From Pseudomonadota bacterium (lineage in GTDB: Bacteria; Pseudomonadota; Alphaproteobacteria; Rhizobiales; Xanthobacteraceae), in assembly GCA_023387735.1 (NCBI GenBank), contig JAEWHP010000020.1:310001-374000 (forward strand): a DNA stretch of 64,000 nucleotides, in the 5' to 3' direction. Of this stretch, positions 43,414-52,108 are shown in pieces; the stretch's first letter is position 1; each line of letters opens with the position of its first letter. Under the pieces are notes generated by a model. The model did no database searches and was not told where the DNA came from. It saw only the letters and a list, made by a program, of their open reading frames with translations. Both the position numbers and the translations under genes were made by a program.

Positions 43414-43950
43414 TCATGGCTGCCCTGCGCGGCCGAGGCTGAACGGATCATCGCCGGCGATGCGCTTCTTCTTTTTCGAGCGCTGCCAGACCACGCCGGG
43501 ATAGCCTTTCAGCGGCACCAGCGGCTCGCCGGTGTAGGCCCATTCCTGCAATTCCTCGATGGCGATGTGATAGAGCGGCTGCCGCCCGGTGCGGCCGGAG
43601 AACAACGCGCGGGGAATGTTGACCATGTGCGGCGAGCGGGGGCGTTCATAGGCAACGGGCGTGCCGCAGTTCGAACAGAAGCTTCGTACGGTCCTGGTCG
43701 CCTTATCCTCGTAGCGCGACAGGCTGGTCTTGCCCCTGGTGATGCGGAAGCGCTTGCGCCAGCTTCCGACATAGGTGGCATAGGCCGCGCCGTGGGCGCG
43801 GCGACTGCCGGGGGAATGATCGTGCCAGGCCCAGCGCGCCGGCACGTCGATCTCGAACGCGACCTTGCCGCACAGGCATTGGCCCGCGGCGGGCTTGCCG
43901 AGGGATACGGCCTTTGTCTTTTTCTTTTCCGATTCTTCTTCCGGAAACAT
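43414..43950 (-). CDS. GFA (glutathione-dependent formaldehyde-activating)-like protein lacking central cysteines
   Basis: 178 residues from ATG 43950 (MFPEEESEKKKT). The beta fold is of GFA type: GQCLCGKVAFEI at the start and SFCSNCGTPVAYERP at the end, giving one likely zinc pair. The middle site, usually C-x-C-x2-C with the sequence HCSxCRR, here reads WHDHSPGSRR, so the cysteines for the second zinc/glutathione site are missing. A Lys-rich N- and C-terminus (KKKTKAV, KKKKRIAG) is unusual. Activity on formaldehyde adducts is doubtful. Confidence 0.72.
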   Translation of the reverse strand: MFPEEESEKKKTKAVSLGKPAAGQCLCGKVAFEIDVPARWAWHDHSPGSRRAHGAAYATYVGSWRKRFRITRGKTSLSRYEDKATRTVRSFCSNCGTPVAYERPRSPHMVNIPRALFSGRTGRQPLYHIAIEELQEWAYTGEPLVPLKGYPGVVWQRSKKKKRIAGDDPFSLGRAGQP

Positions 43951-43961
43951 GGCGCGCTCTT

Positions 43962-44038
43962 GTAGCCCGGATGAGCGTAGCGACATCCGGGAACGCTGCT
44001 GATATCGCCCCGGATGTCGCTTCGCTCATCCGGGCTAC
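43962..44038. repeat. Paired inverted REP (second BIME family)
   Basis: Left arm 43962-43991 (GTAGCCCGGATGAGCGTAGC...) and right arm 44008-44038 are inverted copies with a single mismatch. The sequence is unlike the RAYT REPs. It lies between the GFA-like and ene-reductase genes on the same strand. No cognate transposase is in the window. Confidence 0.8.
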
Positions 44039-44045
44039 GATCTGT

Positions 44046-45170
44046 TTACGCCTGCTCCAGCTCGTTGTGTTCCGGATAATCCGTGTAACCCGCCACGTCG
44101 CCGCCATAGAACGTCGCTCGGTTGTAGGGCGTCAGCGGGAAGCCGCGCTGCAGGCGGCGCGGCAGGTCGGGGTTGGAGATGAAGATGCGGCCAAAGGCGA
44201 TGGCATCGGCATGGCCGTCCCTTATCGCGGCATCAGCGGTTTCGCCGGTGAAGCCGCCCGCGGTGATCAGCACGCCTTTCCAGATCGGCCGGAACAGCAC
44301 CATCGCCGACGGCACGTTCTGGTGATTGACCTCGGCGCGGCCGGCGCCGGAGGAGCGCGGCTCGATGAAATGCAAGTACGCAAGGCCGAGCGGGTTGAGC
44401 TGCTCCACCGCGTAGGTGTAGAGCGGCATCGGGTCCGGCTCGCCGCTGCCATTGGCGACGCCATAGGGCGACAGCCGGACGCCGACACGATCGGCGCCCC
44501 AGACATCCACAACGGCTTTCGTTACTTCCATCAGGAAGCGCACGCGGTTCGGAATCGAGCCGCCATATTGGTCGGTGCGCAGGTTGGTGTGCGACTGCAG
44601 GAACTGCTCGATCAAATAGCCGTTGGCGCCATGGATCTCGACGCCGTCGAAGCCGGCGGCGAGCGCATTCTTCGCCGCCTGCCGATAGGCGTCGACCACG
44701 CCTGATATCTCGGAGGTCTCGAGCGCGCGCGGCGTCTCATAGAGCACCGCCTTGCCATCGGCCGTCCCGGTCTTCAGGTCGGCGATCGGCACCGCCGACG
44801 GGGCGACCGGCAGCACGCCGCCGGGCTGGAACGAGGAGTGCGAGACGCGGCCGACATGCCAGAGCTGGAGGAAGATGATCCCGCCCCTGGCGTGGACGGC
44901 ATCGACCACCTCGCGCCAGCCGGCGATCTGCTGCTCGGTATAGATGCCGGGCACGCCGGGGCTGCCGAAGCCGCTGTCCACGACCGGCGAGGCCTCGGCG
45001 ATCAGCAATCCGCCCGGCGTCGCGCGCTGGGCGTAATATTCCGCATTCAGCGGTCGCGGCGCGAGCGAAGGCTTGGCCGCACGCATCCGCGTCAAGGGCG
45101 CCAGCGCGAGGCGGTGCTTGAGCTGATAGGGGCCGATCTTGAGCGGCGAGAACAACGATGGATAGTTCAT
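44046..45170 (-). CDS. Old-yellow-enzyme-type alkene reductase
   Basis: 374 residues, FMN TIM-barrel of the NemA/OYE class: LFSPLKIGPYQLKHRLALAP, substrate-anchoring HGANGYLIEQFLQSHTN (His/Asn pair), TDQYGGSIPNR, and the late phosphate-binding FGRIFISNPDL. It reduces activated C=C bonds or nitro groups with NADPH. Start at ATG 45170 (MNYPSLFSP); an ATG at 45182 adds four residues. It is divergent from a ModE-type HTH gene that may regulate it. Confidence 0.9.
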   Translation of the reverse strand: MNYPSLFSPLKIGPYQLKHRLALAPLTRMRAAKPSLAPRPLNAEYYAQRATPGGLLIAEASPVVDSGFGSPGVPGIYTEQQIAGWREVVDAVHARGGIIFLQLWHVGRVSHSSFQPGGVLPVAPSAVPIADLKTGTADGKAVLYETPRALETSEISGVVDAYRQAAKNALAAGFDGVEIHGANGYLIEQFLQSHTNLRTDQYGGSIPNRVRFLMEVTKAVVDVWGADRVGVRLSPYGVANGSGEPDPMPLYTYAVEQLNPLGLAYLHFIEPRSSGAGRAEVNHQNVPSAMVLFRPIWKGVLITAGGFTGETADAAIRDGHADAIAFGRIFISNPDLPRRLQRGFPLTPYNRATFYGGDVAGYTDYPEHNELEQA

Positions 45171-45277
45171 GTGAATTTCCAAAACCCCGTGTTGATACGG
45201 ATATGTAACTGCTTCAGCTTGTTCGTAAAAGGCTCCGGTGGCAATCTCGCCACGCGATCCCTGAGAGCAAGTCTTCC

Positions 45278-45658
45278 ATGCCGAAATCGAGTGCCAGATC
45301 GCACCCTTCCCTGAGTATTCGGATCGATCTGGCTGACGATGCGCGCATTGGACCGGGCAAGATTCAGTTGCTGGAGAATATCGAGACCTGCGGGTCGATT
45401 TCGGCCGCCGGACGGGCGATGGACATGTCCTACAAGCGGGCGTGGGACCTCGTCGACGAGATCAACCGGATCTGCCGGCAGGCCGCGGTGGAGCGGCAGA
45501 CCGGCGGCAAGAACGGCGGCGGCGCGACGCTGACGCCTTTCGGCGCCACGCTGGTCGCGCGCTACAGGAAAATCGAGCGCGATGCAATGAGTGCCGCACG
45601 CAAGGAACTGCAGGCCTTGCGGGCTCAGATCGGCCGGCCGCGGAAGCGCGCGGGCTGA
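45278..45658 (+). CDS. Stand-alone ModE-type winged-HTH protein (no TOBE domain)
   Basis: 126 residues. The pattern IGPGKIQLLENIETCGSISA followed by AGRAMDMSYKRAWDLVDEIN is the N-terminal LysR-like HTH of ModE. The C-terminal TOBE molybdate-binding domain is absent, so it cannot sense molybdate in the usual way. A basic tail (RPRKRAG) ends it. ATG 45278 follows AAGTCTTCC only weakly. Divergent from the ene-reductase gene; control of that gene is the simplest inference. No modABC genes are nearby. Confidence 0.8.
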   Translation: MPKSSARSHPSLSIRIDLADDARIGPGKIQLLENIETCGSISAAGRAMDMSYKRAWDLVDEINRICRQAAVERQTGGKNGGGATLTPFGATLVARYRKIERDAMSAARKELQALRAQIGRPRKRAG

Positions 45659-45735
45659 TACCAGCGGGAAAGTATGCGATAACCGGACGCTCAGACGCTC
45701 AGAGGTCTCCCTCCAGCCGGTCCAGGAATTTTCGC

Positions 45736-46587
45736 ATGCCCCATCCAGCCATGTCGCCCGGCAATGTTGCCGTCATCACCGGAGGCGCCTCCGGCATCGG
45801 GCTCGCCGCCGCGACACACTTTTCCCGCCTCGGCATGAAGGTGTGCATCGCCGATATCGGAGCCGAGCGGCTCGCGGAGGCCGCGGCTACGCTGGCATCG
45901 GTCGCAAGAGGGGGCGCAGCGGATGTCATGACGGCCACCGTCGATGTCAGCCGCTTCGACGACGTCGCGGCGCTGGAAGCCTCGGTGCAGAAGCGGTTCG
46001 GCGGCACGGATATTTTGATGAACAATGCCGGCATCGGTCCGGACAGCAACAGCTTTGGTCCGCTGGAGAACTGGCAGCGCATTCTGCAGGTAAATTTGTG
46101 GGGCGTCATCCACGGCACGCAGGCGTTCGCGCCACACATGGTCGAACGCGGGCGGCCGGGCCTCGTCATCAACACCGGCTCCAAGCAGGGCATCACCACC
46201 CCGCCCGGCAATCCCGCCTACAATGTCTCGAAGGCCGGCGTGAAGGCGCTCACCGAAGCGCTTCAGCACGAACTGCGCAACATTCCGGGCTGCAAGATCA
46301 GCGCGCATCTGATGATCCCGGGTCACGTCTTCACCGGCCTCACTGCACGCGGCCGCACCGAGAAGCCGCCGGGCGCCTGGACACCGGAACAGACGGTCGA
46401 TTTCATGATCGCCCGCATCGAAGCCGGCGACTTCTACATCCTCTGCCCGGACAATGACGTGCCGCGCGCGCTCGACGAGCGGCGCATGCTGTGGGCGATC
46501 GGCGACATCGTCGAAAACCGCCCGGCGCTATCGCGCTGGCATCCGGACTACGCGGAGGCGTTCGCGAAGTTCGTGAAGGGGGAGTGA
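45736..46587 (+). CDS. SDR-family oxidoreductase
   Basis: 283 residues from ATG 45736 (MPHPAMSPGNVAVITGG). Cofactor TGGASGIG, NNAG in DILMNNAGIGPDS, and YNVSK catalytic motif following INTGSKQGI. The end lacks the usual GG-x-x-hydrophobic tail and carries a helical C-terminal extension (DERRMLWAIGDIVENRP), seen in a Bradyrhizobium SDR subgroup. The frame is open upstream to 45442, but that part overlaps the ModE-type gene. Substrate unknown. Confidence 0.85.
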   Translation: MPHPAMSPGNVAVITGGASGIGLAAATHFSRLGMKVCIADIGAERLAEAAATLASVARGGAADVMTATVDVSRFDDVAALEASVQKRFGGTDILMNNAGIGPDSNSFGPLENWQRILQVNLWGVIHGTQAFAPHMVERGRPGLVINTGSKQGITTPPGNPAYNVSKAGVKALTEALQHELRNIPGCKISAHLMIPGHVFTGLTARGRTEKPPGAWTPEQTVDFMIARIEAGDFYILCPDNDVPRALDERRMLWAIGDIVENRPALSRWHPDYAEAFAKFVKGE

Positions 46588-46602
46588 GCTAACTACTGAG
46601 GT

Positions 46603-46700
46603 CGTCATGCCCGCGAAGGCGGGCATCCAGTACGCTGCGGCTTCTCGATTCCATCAACGGCGTCTCTGGAATACTGGATCCCCGCCTTCGCGGGGATGAC
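46603..46700. repeat. Intergenic palindromic repeat, family A (copy 2)
   Basis: GTCATGCCCGCGAAGGCGGG and CCCGCCTTCGCGGGGATGAC are near-perfect inverted arms, with CATCCAGTAC and TACTGGATC inside. It shares the architecture of 1088-1188. Lies between convergent genes. Confidence 0.75.
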
Positions 46701-46722
46701 AACTGTTGCCGTCGCCGTCCGC

Positions 46723-46929
46723 CTAAAGCGTTTCCTGCTTGTGGCCGCATTGCTTGCAGGCGAATTTGACGCGGGTGGCGCCCTTTTCCGCCAGGACGCG
46801 GTTGGGCGCGCCGCATTTGCCGCACACCGCCTCGATCCTGGTCTGGCCCTGCTTGATGACGATGTTCTTCTTTTCTATCGTCTCGCGGATCAGGCGCTCG
46901 GCCTCCTCGCGCATCGACTGCTTCGACAT
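46723..46929 (-). CDS. Small zinc-ribbon protein
   Basis: 68 residues from ATG 46929 (MSKQSMREEAERLIR); ATG 46938 is an alternative. A helical basic N-terminus is followed by two CxxC knuckles, AVCGKCGAPN and FACKQCGHKQ, giving a single zinc site. No signal peptide, so cytoplasmic. Its zinc-ribbon fold suggests nucleic-acid or partner binding; nothing more can be said. Confidence 0.7.
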   Translation of the reverse strand: MSKQSMREEAERLIRETIEKKNIVIKQGQTRIEAVCGKCGAPNRVLAEKGATRVKFACKQCGHKQETL

Positions 46930-47430
46930 TGGCCGCACCTGTCCTGAAAACGCCGCCGTGCTCTATAGCATGCGACGATCATATTTCCATCTGCGTTACA
47001 CAGGTTCCCGCACCGCTGCGAGCAAGCGCCACACCAAGGCCGGCGCGGGATCGGCCGAGATAAACCCGGACGGCGAGCACCACCCGGTTGCGCGACGGTA
47101 GTGAGGTGTTGGGACATCAAACGAAATGCCAGACAAGCGAACGGCGGATGCCGAAACATCCGCCGCTCACCTTCACCAGCCACCGCGGACAGGTTACGCG
47201 GTTTGGGAAGCTTGCATCATCGCTCGCCTTCGCGTCTTCGATGCCGCCTGAAACCTTTACGCCCGCACCAGTTAACAAGATATGACAACGGCACCCTTAG
47301 GTTGTTGCACGGTGAATGACGAATTGTGTGGCGACGTCAAATGATTCATGACGGGTGGCGTGCCCCGTAATATTCGCGTACTGGTTGTACACGACCGACG
47401 AGCAAACTCTCCCGTACAGCCGCCTTCTGC
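46930..47430. other. Region of about 500 bases without a supported gene
   Basis: Lies between the zinc-ribbon gene and the quinone-oxidoreductase gene. Contains a 9-bp hairpin (CGGCGGATG...CATCCGCCG, 47142-47165, loop CCGAAA) without a T-run. A 43-codon frame from about 46969 has no ribosome site. I see no RNA gene; the AT-richer stretch near 47270-47380 may carry a promoter. Confidence 0.45.
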
Positions 47431-48405
47431 TCAGACTGTGAGAACGGTCGAGCCCGTGGTCTTGCGCGCGGCGAGATCGGCGTGGGCCTTCGCCGCATCC
47501 TTCAGCGGATAGGTCTGGTGCACCTCGATCTTGACAGCGCCTGACTTCACGACCTCGAACAATTCGTTCGCCATGGCAACGAGGTTGTCGCGCTTGGCGG
47601 CGTAGGTGTTGAGCGTCGGGCGCGTGACGTAGAGCGATCCCTTCCCCGCCAGCAGGCCGAGGTTGAGCGGATCGACGGCGCCGGAGGATTGCCCGAACAG
47701 CGCGGCGACGCCGAGCGGCGCCAGACAATCCAGCGACTTGAGGAACGTGTCCTTGCCGACGGAATCGTAAACCACGGGGACTTTCTTGCCGCCGGTGATC
47801 TCGTCGACGCGTTTGACGAAGTCCTCGCGCGTGTAAACGATCGTATGCGCGCAGCCATGGGCCTTGGCGAGCTTTGCCTTCTCGTCGCTGCCGACGGTGC
47901 CGATGACGGTGGCGCCGAGATGCTTGGCCCACTGGCTGAGGATGAGGCCGACGCCGCCGGCCGCGGCATGCAGCAGGATGGTGTCGCCGGCCTTGACCCG
48001 ATACGTCTGCCGGATCAGGTACTGCGTGGTCAGGCCCTTCAGCATCATGGCGGCGGCGGTCTTGTCGTCGATGCCGTCGGGCAATTTCAGCAGGCGATCG
48101 GCCGGGATCAGCCGCGCTTCGGCATAGGCGCCGATCGGCGCATTACCATAGGCGACTCGGTCGCCCGGCTTCAGGTCGGTGACGCCAGAACCGACTTCCT
48201 CGACCACGCCGGCCGCCTCGCCGCCGAGCCCGCTCGGCAACTGCACGGGATAAACGCCAGAGCGGTTGTAGATGTCGATGAAGTTGAGCCCGACCGCGGT
48301 GTGGCGGATCCGCGCCTCGCCCGGACCGGGCTTGCCGACCGCGACTTCCTCCCAGACCAGAACTTCGGGACCGCCGGTCTTGTGAAAGCGAATGGCGTGC
48401 GTCAT
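47431..48405 (-). CDS. NADPH:quinone oxidoreductase (zeta-crystallin type)
   Basis: 324 residues of the MDR superfamily without a structural zinc site: GLNFIDIYNRSGVYPVQLPS, GDRVAYGNAPIGAYAEAR, the AAAGGVGLI Rossmann GxGxxG-like loop, and a C-terminal KIEVHQTYPLKDAAKAH. It reduces quinones with NADPH by one or two electrons. ATG 48405; it lies 64 bases downstream of the Rieske gene on the same strand, so it may be the last gene of that cluster. Confidence 0.9.
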   Translation of the reverse strand: MTHAIRFHKTGGPEVLVWEEVAVGKPGPGEARIRHTAVGLNFIDIYNRSGVYPVQLPSGLGGEAAGVVEEVGSGVTDLKPGDRVAYGNAPIGAYAEARLIPADRLLKLPDGIDDKTAAAMMLKGLTTQYLIRQTYRVKAGDTILLHAAAGGVGLILSQWAKHLGATVIGTVGSDEKAKLAKAHGCAHTIVYTREDFVKRVDEITGGKKVPVVYDSVGKDTFLKSLDCLAPLGVAALFGQSSGAVDPLNLGLLAGKGSLYVTRPTLNTYAAKRDNLVAMANELFEVVKSGAVKIEVHQTYPLKDAAKAHADLAARKTTGSTVLTV

Positions 48406-48468
48406 GGGATTCTTCCTTTGGATGAAATTCGGGAAGCCTTCGTAGCAGGACCGGCCGGCGCCCGCGCT

Positions 48469-48882
48469 TCACGTCTCGATGATGACGTAGCTGTCTTCGA
48501 CATGCACCGGGAAAGTCTCGGCCACGTACGGCCCCTTCTGCAGCTCCTCGCCGCGCTCGACCGCGACCGGATAGGAGCGGACTTTCACCCGCTTCGGATC
48601 GAACCAGGACTGGCCGTTGCGCATGTCGAACTCCCAGCCGTGCCACGGACAGCGCAGCAGTTCGCCGACGCGCGAGCGCTCGTAGACGCCCGGCTCCGGC
48701 GAGGTCAGCCGCGCGACGCAGGCGGCCTTCTCCAGCGGCGCGCCCTCATGCGGACAGCGGTTGAGCAGCGCGAAGAATTCGCCGTTGACGTGGAACACGA
48801 CGATGTCGCGGCCTTCGACGCCAAAGACCTTGTTGCCGCCGGGCGGAATCTCTGACGTGCGGGCGACGATATGACGGGTCAT
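48469..48882 (-). CDS. Rieske [2Fe-2S] protein
   Basis: 137 residues from ATG 48882 (MTRHIVARTSEIPPGG); the frame is open to 48939. Cluster ligands are CPHEGAPLE (C-x-H) and CPWHGWEFD (C-x2-H), separated by about 33 residues. It resembles the ferredoxin component of aromatic dioxygenases or a stand-alone Rieske subunit. No oxygenase subunit is adjacent. The preceding gene is an amidohydrolase, 31 bases upstream, so a catabolic operon is likely. Confidence 0.88.
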   Translation of the reverse strand: MTRHIVARTSEIPPGGNKVFGVEGRDIVVFHVNGEFFALLNRCPHEGAPLEKAACVARLTSPEPGVYERSRVGELLRCPWHGWEFDMRNGQSWFDPKRVKVRSYPVAVERGEELQKGPYVAETFPVHVEDSYVIIET

Positions 48883-48913
48883 GTTGTCCCTGGTCCGCTT
48901 TCCTGATCTGCGT

Positions 48914-50026
48914 TCAGAACTTGTAGACCGAACGCGCATTGCCGTTGAATATCTTGCGGCGCTCGACCTCCGTCAGCGGCGTCTTGAAGGCGTAGCGCGG
49001 ATCGTCGAAATCCCAGTGCGGATAGTCCGATGAGAACAGCAGGCGGTCGACGCCAACCCATTCGATCAGCGAGCGCAGATGCTTGCCTTCATCGGGCTCG
49101 TCGATCGGCTGCGTCGTGAACCAGAAATGATCCTTCACGTATTCCGACGGTTTTCGCTTGAGGTGCGGCACCTCGCTGCGGAAGGCCTCGAAATGCCGGT
49201 CCATCCGCCACGTCGTCGACGGGATCCAGCCGAAGCCGCCCTCGATGAAGACGATCTTCAGGTTGGGGAAGCGTTCGGGAATGCCTTCGAGCACGAGGCT
49301 GGTGAGCTGCGCCGCCATGGTGTGCGCGTTCGACTGGTGCTCCTCGACGTAAAAGGACGGCCAGCCGCCGCCGGTCGGCGCGTGCCCACCATAGCCGCCG
49401 ACGTGAATGCCGAGCGGCAGGCCGAGCTCCTGCGCGCGCGCATAAATCGGCCAGTAACGCCGCCGCCCCAGCGGCTCGTTGGCGCGCGGGCAGACGTTGA
49501 TCTGCACGTAGCGGCCGATTTTCGCGCAGCGCTCGATCTCGGCAATTGCAAGCTCGGTATCGTCCTGGCCGGCGAGGATCGAGGCCTTCAACCGCGGATC
49601 GCGGTCGGACCAGAACGCGAGCTGCCAGTCGTTGATGGCGCGCTGGATCGCGGCGCCGAATTCGAGATTCTGCTGCGAGAAGATGAAGAGGTCGAGCACC
49701 TGCAGAATGCCGTACTCGACGTCGAGCGGGTCGAGATGCTGCTTCCGCATGAAGTCGAGATCCGAACCGGGCGGTCCGCCGGTCGGCGGCCAGGCATCGC
49801 GGCGCGCGATAAGCGGCGAGGAGCGTGGATATGGCGTGGTGCCGATATAGGGCGTGCGCAGATGGCTGCCATAGGTGCGCAGATGCTCCTGCCAGCGTTT
49901 TGGCATGAACTGCTCGATGTCGGCATGCGTATGGATGCTCGGATGCACGTCGCAGTCGATGATCCGCAGCCGGCTTCGCGCGGCGGATTCTTCCGCCAGG
50001 ATGGGACGGTCGATGACATCACTCAT
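48914..50026 (-). CDS. Amidohydrolase (COG2159 type)
   Basis: 370 residues. TIM-barrel metal-dependent hydrolase or decarboxylase; IIDCDVHPSIHTHADIEQF gives the early H-x-x-H-like metal site, IVFIEGGFGWIPS is the mid-strand, and LLFSSDYPHWDFDDP the late Asp and His. It is related to 50136-51197 but not nearly identical. ATG 50026 follows AAAGGAGGATCGC. It is the second gene of a minus-strand set that continues with the Rieske protein. Confidence 0.88.
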   Translation of the reverse strand: MSDVIDRPILAEESAARSRLRIIDCDVHPSIHTHADIEQFMPKRWQEHLRTYGSHLRTPYIGTTPYPRSSPLIARRDAWPPTGGPPGSDLDFMRKQHLDPLDVEYGILQVLDLFIFSQQNLEFGAAIQRAINDWQLAFWSDRDPRLKASILAGQDDTELAIAEIERCAKIGRYVQINVCPRANEPLGRRRYWPIYARAQELGLPLGIHVGGYGGHAPTGGGWPSFYVEEHQSNAHTMAAQLTSLVLEGIPERFPNLKIVFIEGGFGWIPSTTWRMDRHFEAFRSEVPHLKRKPSEYVKDHFWFTTQPIDEPDEGKHLRSLIEWVGVDRLLFSSDYPHWDFDDPRYAFKTPLTEVERRKIFNGNARSVYKF

Positions 50027-50135
50027 GCGATCCTCCTTTGTCTTGAATCGGTGTCGCGGCCTTTCGACCTCGCCCCATCAGGGAGAGGTGCGGCACCTTC
50101 GACGTCGCAGCAGTTCGATCCGACTTGACCATGCT

Positions 50136-51197
50136 TCATGCATCCAGCTTCAGCCGCGGAAAGGTTTCGAGCGGATTGTCGGCGCACATGCGCGAGACGA
50201 TGCTTTCAGGCAGATGCGGCGGCATCGGATCGTCGCCGTCGAACTGCCAGTGCGGATAGTCGGACGCGAACAGGAACATCCTGTCGGAGCCGATCTGTTC
50301 GATCACGTCGGCGACGCCCGCCGCATCGGGCGGTCCGTCGAACGGCTGCATGGTGACGCGGATATGGTCGCGGATGATCGCGGCCGGCTCGCGCTCGACC
50401 CACGGCACCTCGACACGAACGCCGCGCCAGGTCTTGTTGGCGCGCCACATGAAGGCCGGCAGCCAACTCACGCCGGATTCCATCAGCACGACTTTCAGCC
50501 CCGGGAATTTGCCGAACACGCCCTCGTAGACCAGGCTCAATATCTGGGCCTGGAACGCCTGCGCCTCGGCGAGATAATATTCGTAGCGATAGGACGGCCA
50601 GCCGATCGAGCTCGGCGCAGTGCGGTACGCGCTGCCGGCGTGGATCGCGACGGGCAGCTTGTGCTTTTCTGCTGCCTGCCACACCGGCCAGAAGTGGCGC
50701 TTGCCGAGCAGCAGATCGCCCTGCGCCAGCACCAGCACGGACACGAAGCGGTTGTCGGCGGCACGGCGCTCGATCTCCTCCACCGCGAGATCCGGCGCCT
50801 GCATCGGCACCACGATCGAGGCCGAGAGCCGCGGATCCTTTGAGAGCCACTCGGCGGCGATCCAGTCGTTGATCGCCTTGCAGAAGCCGGCAGCCATGTA
50901 GGGATCGAACACCGCCTGCGCGCCGTAGACGACGTTGCAGATCGCGTGGCTCGCGCCGAGCTGGTCGAACGCGCCGCGCTGCACCATCGCAAGTTCGCTG
51001 CCCGGCTTGCCGCTGGCAGGACGCCAGTCGGCGCGGCCGGAGAACGGCATGTTCGGCGGATAGGAATTGAGATCGAGGCCGTCGATGGCGCGGCTGACCA
51101 CCTGCTCTTTCCAGTGGTCGTCGAGATAGGGCAGCAGCGTGGTGCGGGTTCCGCCCACCGCAGGATGGATGTCGCAGTCGATCCGCGTGGCCGCCAT
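50136..51197 (-). CDS. Amidohydrolase (COG2159 type), paralog of the neighbour
   Basis: 353 residues with RIDCDIHPAVGGTRTTLLPYL (metal site), VVLMESGVSWLPAFMW, and LFASDYPHWQFDGDDPMPPH near the end. It aligns in layout with the downstream amidohydrolase, giving an amidohydrolase pair that could act on successive intermediates or form a hetero-oligomer. ATG 51197 follows TGAGGAACCTCC. It is the first gene of the amidohydrolase-amidohydrolase-Rieske-quinone reductase set. Confidence 0.87.
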   Translation of the reverse strand: MAATRIDCDIHPAVGGTRTTLLPYLDDHWKEQVVSRAIDGLDLNSYPPNMPFSGRADWRPASGKPGSELAMVQRGAFDQLGASHAICNVVYGAQAVFDPYMAAGFCKAINDWIAAEWLSKDPRLSASIVVPMQAPDLAVEEIERRAADNRFVSVLVLAQGDLLLGKRHFWPVWQAAEKHKLPVAIHAGSAYRTAPSSIGWPSYRYEYYLAEAQAFQAQILSLVYEGVFGKFPGLKVVLMESGVSWLPAFMWRANKTWRGVRVEVPWVEREPAAIIRDHIRVTMQPFDGPPDAAGVADVIEQIGSDRMFLFASDYPHWQFDGDDPMPPHLPESIVSRMCADNPLETFPRLKLDA

Positions 51198-51336
51198 GGA
51201 GGTTCCTCAGGGCATTTTGTTCGATGCGATCTTGGCGTCGCGGCTGCAAATGTGCCGCCGATGGAGCGGTGGCGCAAGCGCATAACTGCGCGGACCGCCC
51301 TGCCCGGGATGCACAGCGGTGAGGCGCCTGTGCTTC

Positions 51337-51465
51337 CCTTCTCCCCTTGTGGGAGAAGGTGGCGCGCAGCGCCGGATGAGGGGTTCTTTCCGCGGAGACA
51401 GACCCCTCATCCGTCTCAATCGCGCTTCACGCGATTGATCCACCTTCTCCCACAAGGGGAGAGGG
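51337..51465. repeat. Intergenic palindromic repeat, family D (copy 2)
   Basis: CTTCTCCCCTTGTGGGAGAA on the left and CCTTCTCCCACAAGGGGAGA on the right are inverted; GGATGAGGGGTTC and CCCCTCATCC form the inner pair. It belongs with 29641-29758. Lies upstream of the amidohydrolase operon. Confidence 0.75.
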
Positions 51466-51554
51466 GGAAGAGAGCGCCGCAGCGCAATTGACAGACAAAT
51501 CGTCTCGCATCCAAATGTCGCGCGACCTGTGCCCGAACCCTGGGGGAGACCAAC

Positions 51555-52040
51555 ATGAAATCCGGCTGGCTGGCGGTTCTCGCCGTCTCGCTTCTTGGCA
51601 CCGCTGCATCCACCGCATCGGCTGCCCCGGTGACCGCAAGCGGACCGGCGGCGCTGGCGCTGGCCGGCGTCGTGGCGTTGTATTCACCCCTGCTCACGTC
51701 GGATGAACGGGAAGCCGTGTCGGCCTTGTTCGTCGGACAGAGCGGCGTGCGTTATGCCAAGAAGATTTCAGTGACCGCAGACAAGATCGTCTGCAAGGTC
51801 AGCAATGTCGACATCACCGCGCGCTCCTGCGAGCTGACCTTCAAGGGCAACAAGCAGACCATCACCGGACGCCGCGCCAGCGAAGTTTTCGCCACTGAAG
51901 CCATGGCGGGCGTTCCCGCCGAAGGCGCCGCAGGATCGATCGTCGAAAGCCTGTCGAAGCTTGTCTGCACGCTCGATCCGGCCGAGATCAGGCAGAAGGC
52001 CGGCGGCGGCGCGAGTTGCGCGTTCGAAACGGGCAATTGA
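51555..52040 (+). CDS. Secreted protein of unknown function
   Basis: 161 residues with a signal peptide (WLAVLAVSLLGTAASTASAA). The mature chain has four cysteines (VCKVSNVDITARSCELTF, KLVCTLDPAE, ASCAFE) that could form two disulfides. ATG 51555 follows GGGGGAGACCAAC, a strong ribosome site. No recognised family. Likely periplasmic. Next to it on the other strand is a fasciclin-domain gene. Confidence 0.7.
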   Translation: MKSGWLAVLAVSLLGTAASTASAAPVTASGPAALALAGVVALYSPLLTSDEREAVSALFVGQSGVRYAKKISVTADKIVCKVSNVDITARSCELTFKGNKQTITGRRASEVFATEAMAGVPAEGAAGSIVESLSKLVCTLDPAEIRQKAGGGASCAFETGN

Positions 52041-52108
52041 TATCGGACGTTTGGCTCAGCCGATATCAACTGCGTTATCGCGGAGGTCGCGGTGCCGGAA
52101 GCAAGCCT

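Noticed and set aside
41856..43442. Long plus-strand open frame opposite the ThDP enzyme
   Set aside because: Antisense shadow; the ThDP enzyme has the GDG-NN motif and correct length.
47142..47165. 9-bp hairpin as a terminator
   Set aside because: Good stem but no T-run and 260 bases from the nearest stop codon; only mentioned in the gap entry.
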